Under the pieces are notes generated by a model. That model did no database searches, was not told where the DNA came from, and was given only the letters and a program-made list of their open reading frames with translations. A program made the translations under genes and the position numbers. Below are positions 6,509-11,252 of a stretch of 11,252 nucleotides of DNA, in pieces. This stretch comes from Armatimonadota bacterium (lineage in GTDB: Bacteria > Armatimonadota > Fimbriimonadia > Fimbriimonadales > ATM1), in contig RFHN01000053.1 in the NCBI GenBank assembly GCA_003695835.1, forward strand, positions 1 through 11,252. Reading direction: 5' to 3'. Each line of letters begins with the position of its first letter. Positions within the stretch are counted from its first letter, which is position 1.

Positions 6509-7963
6509 ATGCTTCCGGTCCTTTGCGCCCTTGCACTTTCTCCGCTGAATCAATTGCCAGACCTCGGCGGCCGACTCCCTCGAATCGACCTGCCCGGCCT
6601 GGAGAACTTGCTCATGAAGGGCGATCCACTCTCGACCAGCCTGGCTGACGCGGATATGGGCCTGACCTTTCTCGACGGTTGGGATCCCGGCAACTACGAG
6701 CTGATCACCCAAGACGACCGAACGGGGCGCATCTGGAAGCTGCAACCTGGATATTATAAGATCGAGCTACAATCCTACTGACTGCGTGCGGGTCAGCCCG
6801 CCCCGTGGGGTGGGGATGGAATGGTTCACGGGCCGTGGAAGGGAGACCTTGCGGATCTCCTTCTCGACGTCATTCGTCGCGCGGATCTACGTACGGAGAT
6901 TTCTCAGTCGGATATTCAGTACCTGCTCTGGGCGATTCTCTCTCGAGCGAAGCCCTCCAAGCTTCGCGGTCGCGTGCGCGAAACAGCGCTGAAGTTGCTC
7001 ACCAAGGAGGAGCTGGCAAAGCTCGAAGGGTTCGGGCTCGACGTGATCGAGAATCGAATCATGGGTCAGCTGCTCGGCCGATTTGACCAAGCGATGCGGC
7101 CGATCCTCGAAGCGGAGAACAAGCTGCGGGGGATGTTCTATCAGGCGAATCGTCCGTTCGAGGAGATTCAACGAATCGCGGTCCTGCCGCCCTTGGAAGG
7201 CGTCAAAAGCGAGATCCCGAAGCTGCGGTGGCTCTGGCGACCCGAGGGATACGCCATTCGCTACGACCCGCAGACCTTCTTGAGGCTGGACGTCTACGTC
7301 GTGGTCCCGCATCGCTTCACGATCACTCGGGACTCCAAGGGACGGATCATCCGCCTAGAGGGACCTCCCGGCTACGTGAGCGAAGTGGAGTACGACGACT
7401 CTGTCCCCAGCATCAAGTGCCCGACGGATGAGAACCTAACCGCTTACAAGTTCAAGAAAATCACGCTGATTTCTCCAGAACACACTGCCACATTTGAGAA
7501 CGTAGGCTGGACGTTCGTCGGCATACCCAAGAAGAAAACGGAGCCGCCGCTCTGGAGTCGACCGATTCTTGAATGGAAAACGATCACGAAGCTACCGCCT
7601 CAGTTCGAGTGGTTCCAACGTTGGAGGGAACGCGCCGAACGTGCCCAAGAGGCGCGAGAACGCATGGAAGAGAGTCGACGGCAAGCCGAGCGGCTTGACC
7701 GTATCCTCCGCGGCGACGCATCGGATGAAGACTTCCTCGACCTCGGCCACTATCGAGACGGTCTCGAAGCCGCCACCGGCGATCCCTCGGATCGCGCGGA
7801 ATGGATCGCCGAGCACCACATGCGTCAGAACGAGGCACTTCTTCACGCCATCAACGTGATCGAAAGCCTTCCGGATGGGACCGACGTGGATACGTCCGAT
7901 CGGATCGGGCTGCCCGGCCATAGCGGAGCGCAACGGCTCGGAGCCGGCACGCGCACTCGGTAG
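6509..7963 (+). CDS. secreted protein of unknown function, tandem copy 2, interrupted by one in-frame TGA at codon 91
   Basis: Reading through the TGA gives 484 residues in the same frame and architecture as copy 1. By eye it is about 70% identical in the N-terminal and middle parts and less so in the charged helical segment (about 360-400). Codons 1-90 (6509-6778) carry the signal-like start and the YYKIELQSY segment. Codon 91 is TGA (6779-6781) where copy 1 has Cys (TGT). Codons 92-484 are open and keep VQYLLWAILSRAKP (read IQ here), WLWRPEGYAIRY, GPPGYVSEVEYDD, SDEDFLDLGHYRDG and the tail GLPGHSGAQRLG...GTRTR. There are no frameshifts, many changes are synonymous or conservative, and the gene has a good -10. 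Options are selenocysteine at 91, UGA readthrough (UGA followed by C is a leaky context), a nascent pseudogene, or internal restart at ATG 6821 behind a G-rich run. A restart product would lack a signal peptide. Confidence 0.7.
6585..6651 (+). repeat. near-identical patch shared with 5085-5151 (copy 2)
   Basis: Partner of the 5085-5151 patch, with one mismatch in 67 bases and both copies in direct orientation. The two genes stay collinear at the 1500-base offset for hundreds of bases, so they arose by tandem duplication. This stretch is far more alike than the rest. Confidence 0.7.
6779..6781 (+). other. in-frame TGA replacing a cysteine codon; candidate recoding site
   Basis: The context is TCC TAC TGA CTG CGT, against TCC TAT TGT CTT CAT in copy 1. 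Seven to eleven bases past the TGA begins a 5-bp GC stem (6788-6792 with 6797-6801, loop TCAG). A bacterial SECIS is normally an mRNA hairpin shortly downstream of UGA. However, copy 1 forms the same stem (5288-5301, loop ACGC) with TGT in place of TGA, so the stem may only reflect conserved codons. Sec, readthrough and nonsense mutation remain open. Confidence 0.4.
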
Positions 7964-7977
7964 CCGCCGCCGTGGGG

Positions 7978-7983
7978 TATCCT
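7978..7983 (+). promoter_or_regulatory. putative -10 element for the RNase E/G gene
   Basis: GGGGTATCCT resembles the other GGTA-type hexamers in this window and matches TATAAT at four of six positions. No -35 is clear. If used, transcription would begin near 7990 and leave an RNA leader of about 95 bases before the ATG at 8084, unlike the leaderless genes nearby. Confidence 0.35.
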
Positions 7984-8016
7984 AAGGGCTCTGAAGCGCA
8001 GGACAGAGAGTTCTGC

Positions 8017-8029
8017 CGCGTGCCACGCG
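8017..8029 (+). promoter_or_regulatory. GC hairpin in the RNase E/G leader
   Basis: CGCG (8017-8020) and CGCG (8026-8029) flank TGCCA; the arms can also be read as CGCGTG and CACGCG around one base. A second possible stem, CTCTG (7989-7993) with CAGAG (8004-8008), precedes it. No U-run follows, so this is not a terminator. A structured leader would fit the feedback control known for E. coli rne, but that is inference. Confidence 0.3.
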
Positions 8030-8083
8030 CCCCAAGGCTGTGACCGGAGAACGCTCTTTCTTCCATTTTGCGCTCCCGAACGC

Positions 8084-9796
8084 ATGAACAGACAAATCGT
8101 CGTTAACGTAACGCCTCGTGAAACCCGAATCGCTGTCCTCGAAGACGGCCGCCTCATGGAATACAGGGTGGAACGCGAGGAACGAGTCGTCGGCAGCATT
8201 TATAAAGGGCTCGTTCAGAACGTTCTCCCCGGAATGGACGCCGCCTTCGTGGACATCGGCCTCGAGCGAAACGCCTTTCTCTACGTCGCGGACATTCTCC
8301 CCGAGGAGGATGGCGAAGGCGAATCGCCCGCCAGCATCAAACGGAGCGAGCTGCGCCGGCGCAAGATCAAGGACCTGATCAAGCCTGGGCAAGAGATCAT
8401 GGTGCAGGTCATCAAAGGACCGCGCGGCGCCAAGGGAGCCAGGGTCTCCACCCGAATCAGCCTCCCAGGGCGCTATGTCGTGCTCATGCCCACGCTCAAC
8501 CATCTCGGCGTCAGCCGAAAGATCGAGGACCGAAAAGAGCGAGACCGCCTGCGCAAGGTAGGAGAGAAGATCAAGCCGGAAGGGTTTGGCTTGGTCATGC
8601 GAACCGAGTGCGAAGGACGCACGCAGACCGAACTCAAACAGGACGTGCGGTTCCTGGTCAAGGCTTGGCAGAAGGTCGTCGAGAATGCGAAGAAGCATCG
8701 CGCTCCCGCGTGTGTGTACCGCGACCAGTCGCTTCTGTACCGAACCCTCCGCGACATTGTCAGCGAAGATGTCAGCAAGATCGTGATTGACGACCCGGAC
8801 GAATTCGAGAAGGTCTATGCCGTCTCCGACCTGCTCGTTCCCGCCCTCAAAGATCGGATCTTTCTCTACGACGGCGAGACCCCGATCTTCGACCACTACA
8901 ACATCGAAAAAGATCTGGAGCGATTGCTCCATCCGAAAGTGTGGCTCAAATCCGGATCGTACCTCGTGATTGACGAAATGGAGGCGATTACCGCCATTGA
9001 CGTCAACACCGGCAAGCACGTCGGTACGACGAATCTCGCGGACACGATTCTCAAGGCGAATCTCGAAGCGGCAGAAGAGGTCGGCCGCCAGCTCCGATTG
9101 CGCGACATCGGTGGGATCATCGTCGTGGACTTCATTGACATGGCGAGCGCCGCTGACAGGAAGAAGCTGCTGAAGCATTTTCAAGAGGTCCTCAAGCGGG
9201 ATCGAGCAAGGACGCGCGTGGGCCGCATCAGCAGCCTCGGGCTTGTGGAGATGACCAGAAAGCGGACGGGCGAATCGGTGACGGAGAGCATCACTTCTCT
9301 GTGTCCGGAGTGCAACGGCATTGGACGCGTTCCGAGCACCGAAACCGTTTCCCTCTGGGTCGAGCGGGACCTTCAGCGCGCCCTGCACAGCCCCGGGAAT
9401 GCCTTCTACGTCGAGTGCAATCCGGCGGTATGCGAATCGCTCATCGGACCGGATGGCGAGAACGTCGAGGAGCTGGAGCATCGCTTGCGGAGAGCGGTCT
9501 ACGTGCGCAGCAACCCGACGCTTGCGCAGGACGAATATCGCATCGAACACGGCGACATCGAGGAGATCGAAGCCGAGCTACTGCCGTTCCGACGCGCTCA
9601 GGTCATCGAATGCAACGTGCGCGCCTCCACGCTGCCCGGCTCGACCAAGGCTGTCGGTTGGACGGATGACGGCTATTATCTGGAACTCTCCGAAGGCGAG
9701 CCGCACATCGGCAAACGTGTGAAAGTCTGCCTCGAGGACATCCGGCGATCCTTTGCCATCGCAAGCGTGATCACGACCGGCGCGAGGACCGGATAA
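8084..9796 (+). CDS. rng: ribonuclease E/G family endoribonuclease
   Basis: RNase E/G cuts single-stranded AU-rich RNA in mRNA turnover and rRNA/tRNA processing (cytosol or inner membrane face). The 570-aa protein begins like the family, MNRQIVVNVTPRETRIAVLE. An S1 domain lies at about residues 34-125 (GSIYKGLVQNVLPGMDAAFV). The catalytic core shows VIDEMEAITAIDVNTGK (295-311) with D306 and GGIIVVDFIDM (343-353) with D349, matching the E. coli metal-binding Asp pair. CPECNGIG (407-414) carries the two Zn-link cysteines (C407, C410). After the core, a KH-like segment follows (about 441-478: NPAVCESLIGPDGENVEELE), then a small beta-rich domain (about 503-562). There is no long disordered scaffold as in E. 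coli RNase E, so it is closer to RNase G in build; the rng/rne choice is nominal. No Shine-Dalgarno precedes the ATG. It ends 7 bases from the oppositely oriented tRNA. Confidence 0.93.
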   Translation: MNRQIVVNVTPRETRIAVLEDGRLMEYRVEREERVVGSIYKGLVQNVLPGMDAAFVDIGLERNAFLYVADILPEEDGEGESPASIKRSELRRRKIKDLIKPGQEIMVQVIKGPRGAKGARVSTRISLPGRYVVLMPTLNHLGVSRKIEDRKERDRLRKVGEKIKPEGFGLVMRTECEGRTQTELKQDVRFLVKAWQKVVENAKKHRAPACVYRDQSLLYRTLRDIVSEDVSKIVIDDPDEFEKVYAVSDLLVPALKDRIFLYDGETPIFDHYNIEKDLERLLHPKVWLKSGSYLVIDEMEAITAIDVNTGKHVGTTNLADTILKANLEAAEEVGRQLRLRDIGGIIVVDFIDMASAADRKKLLKHFQEVLKRDRARTRVGRISSLGLVEMTRKRTGESVTESITSLCPECNGIGRVPSTETVSLWVERDLQRALHSPGNAFYVECNPAVCESLIGPDGENVEELEHRLRRAVYVRSNPTLAQDEYRIEHGDIEEIEAELLPFRRAQVIECNVRASTLPGSTKAVGWTDDGYYLELSEGEPHIGKRVKVCLEDIRRSFAIASVITTGARTG

Positions 9797-9803
9797 GCAA
9801 GGC

Positions 9804-9878
9804 TGGTGAGCCGGGTGGGATTCGAACCCACGACCCACGGCTTAAAAGGCCGTTGCTCTGCCACTGAGCTACCGGCTC
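9804..9878 (-). tRNA. tRNA-Lys (anticodon UUU)
   Basis: A 75-base cloverleaf on the minus strand: acceptor GAGCCGG pairs with CCGGCTC, followed by T8-A9. The D stem is GCTC/GAGC around AGTGGCA. The anticodon stem is ACGGC/GCCGT with loop CTTTTAA, giving anticodon TTT (9844-9846). The variable loop is GGGTC, and the T stem GTGGG/CCCAC carries loop TTCGAAT. The discriminator base is A and the 3' CCA is encoded (9804-9806). All stems pair fully. It decodes AAA and AAG. It converges on the RNase E/G gene and diverges from lpxK with 29 bases between. Confidence 0.97.
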
Positions 9879-9894
9879 ACCCGTTGGGCGCAGT

Positions 9895-9900
9895 CATAAT
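9895..9900 (+). promoter_or_regulatory. putative -10 element of lpxK
   Basis: CATAAT (five of six matches) ends 7 bases before the GTG at 9908, placing the expected transcript start at or next to that GTG. The opposite strand here reads ATTATGACT, so the 29-base gap may hold overlapping divergent promoters for lpxK and the tRNA. No -35 is evident on either strand. Confidence 0.4.
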
Positions 9901-9907
9901 CCGCAAC

Positions 9908-10909
9908 GTGCGCTGGGAAAGAATCTGGTATCCACGAGACCCGCTCGGGAAGGCACTTTCTCTCGCGCTCGCGCCGCTGAGTTGGATCTACGCCGCTGGG
10001 TGGCAAGTTTACCTCCAGGCTTACCGCTCGGGACTCAAACGGCAGTTCGTCCCACCCCTGCCCACGATTTGCGTCGGAAACCTCGAAGTGGGCGGATCCG
10101 GAAAAACGCCCGTTGCGATCGCTCTCGTTCGCATGTTGAAGGAAATAGGATATAGCCCTGCGCTCTCGCTGTCCGGTTACGGAAGCGCGGCCAGCCAAGG
10201 CGTAACTCCCCTGGCCCCCGAACAACCCGTGGAGGCGCTGATTCACGGCGACGAAAGCGCACTCGCTCGCGCGAAGCTGCCCGACGTGCCTCTGCTGATC
10301 GGGCGGCGGCGAACGGAAGCGGCGAAACTCGCACCCACACTCGGCGCAGACGTTCTCGTGCTCGATGACGGATTCCAACACCTACCCCTCGCCCGAACCC
10401 TCGACCTGATCGTCTGGCAACCGGAGCGCACCAACCGTCGCTGCCTGCCTGCTGGCCCCCTCCGCGAACCCGAGGCGAACGTTCGTCGCGCGGCAGCTTT
10501 GCTGCTCCCTTCCGGGGCGACGCCGCCGCCGTACGGACTGCCCGCCTTCTTCTACGAAAGAAGGCTTGGCCCGCTTCGCTGCATCCAAACGAACGCCACC
10601 GTCTCCGTTCAGGACGCCCCGAAACGAGTGGTAGCCGTCAGCGCGATCGCCCGACCGGAGCGGTTCCGCGCCTCGCTCGAGAGCCTCGGGTTCGAAGTCG
10701 AAGAAGAGCTTGCGTTTCCGGATCATTCCTCTTTATCGCACGCGCGTTTCGATGATCGCAAAACCTACGTCTGCACCGAGAAGGACGCCGTGAAACTGGA
10801 GGACCGCGAAGACTTGGCGCAGGTCTTTGCCCTCGAAAGCGATGTCGAGTTCGTAGATTCGGATGCGCTGGTCGCGTTTCTGCGGCCGAAGCTGGAGGAA
10901 GCGAAGTGA
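9908..10909 (+). CDS. lpxK: tetraacyldisaccharide 4'-kinase
   Basis: LpxK phosphorylates the 4' position of the lipid A disaccharide to make lipid IVA at the inner membrane. Read from GTG 9908 it has 333 residues, normal for the family. Seen: an N-terminal hydrophobic amphipathic part (about 12-35), Walker A in VGNLEVGGSGKTP (56-68), VLVLDDGFQHLPLAR (149-163) with the catalytic-type DD pair, LPAGPLREP (180-188), AIARPERF (247-254), FPDHSSLS (270-277) and CTEKDAVKL (289-297). The usual SRGYG motif reads LSGYG (88-92), so its Arg is absent. The open frame extends upstream to 9806, but that part is the reverse strand of the tRNA. GTG 9908 is chosen because it follows the tRNA and a CATAAT -10, and fits the family's N-terminus. 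TTG 9884 is an alternative. Its stop overlaps the next start (GTGA). Confidence 0.92.
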   Translation: MRWERIWYPRDPLGKALSLALAPLSWIYAAGWQVYLQAYRSGLKRQFVPPLPTICVGNLEVGGSGKTPVAIALVRMLKEIGYSPALSLSGYGSAASQGVTPLAPEQPVEALIHGDESALARAKLPDVPLLIGRRRTEAAKLAPTLGADVLVLDDGFQHLPLARTLDLIVWQPERTNRRCLPAGPLREPEANVRRAAALLLPSGATPPPYGLPAFFYERRLGPLRCIQTNATVSVQDAPKRVVAVSAIARPERFRASLESLGFEVEEELAFPDHSSLSHARFDDRKTYVCTEKDAVKLEDREDLAQVFALESDVEFVDSDALVAFLRPKLEEAK

Positions 10910-11252
10910 CCGGAAGAATCCTACGCGTCCTCTCGTGGATCCTATGCAAACTGCCGGAGCGATGGGCGGACCGTGTTGGCATTGCGCTGGGAACCCTTGC
11001 CTATCACTTGGATGGGAAGCATCGAAAGCAAGCGATTCGCAACCTGCAGATGGTGTTCCCTGATTGGGATTCGCGAAAGGCAAAGCGAGTCGCAAAACAG
11101 GTGTTTCAGCATTTCGGCAAAACGGCGGCGCGTTTTCTTCGCGCGCCGGCGCTCAGCGCCGAGGACGTTCGCCGTTCCGTTCGGTGTGACGGCCTCGAGC
11201 TGATCCATCAAGCGCTTGAGGAAGGCAAAGGCGCGATTCTCATCACGGGACA
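10906..11252 (+). CDS. lipid A biosynthesis acyltransferase (LpxL/HtrB family), partial, C-terminus beyond right edge
   Basis: LpxL-type enzymes add a secondary acyl chain to Kdo2-lipid IVA or its analogues at the inner membrane. The 115 codons seen start at GTG 10906, which overlaps the lpxK TGA by 4 bases (GTGA) and implies translational coupling. The N-terminus has a hydrophobic stretch (about 4-36), then KHRKQAIRNLQMVFPDW (about 39-55), matching the family's R.aLxNLxlxFP motif. EEGKGAILITG (105-115) leads up to the catalytic HxxxxD motif, which would begin with the very next residues outside the window. Which acyltransferase of the pathway this is (lpxL, lpxM or similar) cannot be told from the N-terminal third. 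Its place directly after lpxK supports a lipid A role. Confidence 0.85.
   Translation, partial: MTGRILRVLSWILCKLPERWADRVGIALGTLAYHLDGKHRKQAIRNLQMVFPDWDSRKAKRVAKQVFQHFGKTAARFLRAPALSAEDVRRSVRCDGLELIHQALEEGKGAILITG

Noticed and set aside
6779..6781. Genome-wide reassignment of UGA to an amino acid
   Set aside because: The sulfatase, aat and lpxK frames end in TGA at family-appropriate positions, so TGA is a normal stop here.
8017..8029. Rho-independent terminator after copy 2
   Set aside because: The hairpin has no following U-run and lies downstream of a likely promoter for the RNase gene.
7982..9550. 522-codon open frame on the minus strand
   Set aside because: It lies wholly antisense to the clearly conserved RNase E/G gene; high GC and codon bias keep the opposite frame open, and its translation shows no recognisable motif.
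1..11252. CRISPR arrays, insertion sequences, integrases or phage genes
   Set aside because: No short regularly spaced repeats, terminal inverted repeats or transposase/integrase motifs were seen; the only sizeable repeat is the tandem gene pair.

Overview
The window reads as chromosome from a high-GC diderm (lipid A-making) bacterium. Three lipid A/Kdo genes lie at its edges: a Kdo-transferase-like gene (waaA) on the left, and lpxK followed by an lpxL-type acyltransferase on the right. Starts have no convincing Shine-Dalgarno sequence, and most have a -10-like hexamer ending only 5 to 8 bases before the start codon, which points to leaderless mRNAs. These traits and the gene mix would fit an Armatimonadota/Fimbriimonadia-like lineage, but that placement is a weak inference.

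Layout. Bases 1-586 (minus) hold the N-terminal part of a divergent WaaA-like protein that runs off the left edge. Divergent from it, 650-3187 encodes one 845-residue secreted protein that joins an FGly-type sulfatase to a sialidase-like Asp-box propeller. Its stop overlaps the start of an MDAR/AIF-type FAD/NAD(P)H oxidoreductase (3184-4422). Leucyl/phenylalanyl-tRNA-protein transferase (aat, 4393-4974, minus) converges on the oxidoreductase with a 30-base coding overlap. Two tandem paralogues of an unrecognised secreted protein follow (5009-6466 and 6509-7963), then an RNase E/G family gene (8084-9796), tRNA-Lys(UUU) on the minus strand (9804-9878), lpxK (9908-10909) and the start of an lpxL-type acyltransferase (10906 to the right edge).

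The most interesting region is the tandem pair. The first copy is intact (485 aa). The second has the same length and domain order and a strong-looking promoter, but carries one in-frame TGA exactly where the first copy has Cys91, which appears to be the only cysteine outside its signal peptide. About 390 codons after the TGA stay open and well conserved. This could be selenocysteine insertion, programmed UGA readthrough or a very recent nonsense mutation. Genome-wide UGA reassignment is unlikely, because other genes here end in TGA.

How the genes work together: lpxK and the acyltransferase are translationally coupled and act in lipid A synthesis, as does the WaaA-like protein. The sulfatase-sialidase fusion suggests removal of sulfate and a terminal sugar from a sulfated glycan. 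Aat and RNase E/G are housekeeping protein- and RNA-turnover functions. The paralogue pair has no role that can be read from context.
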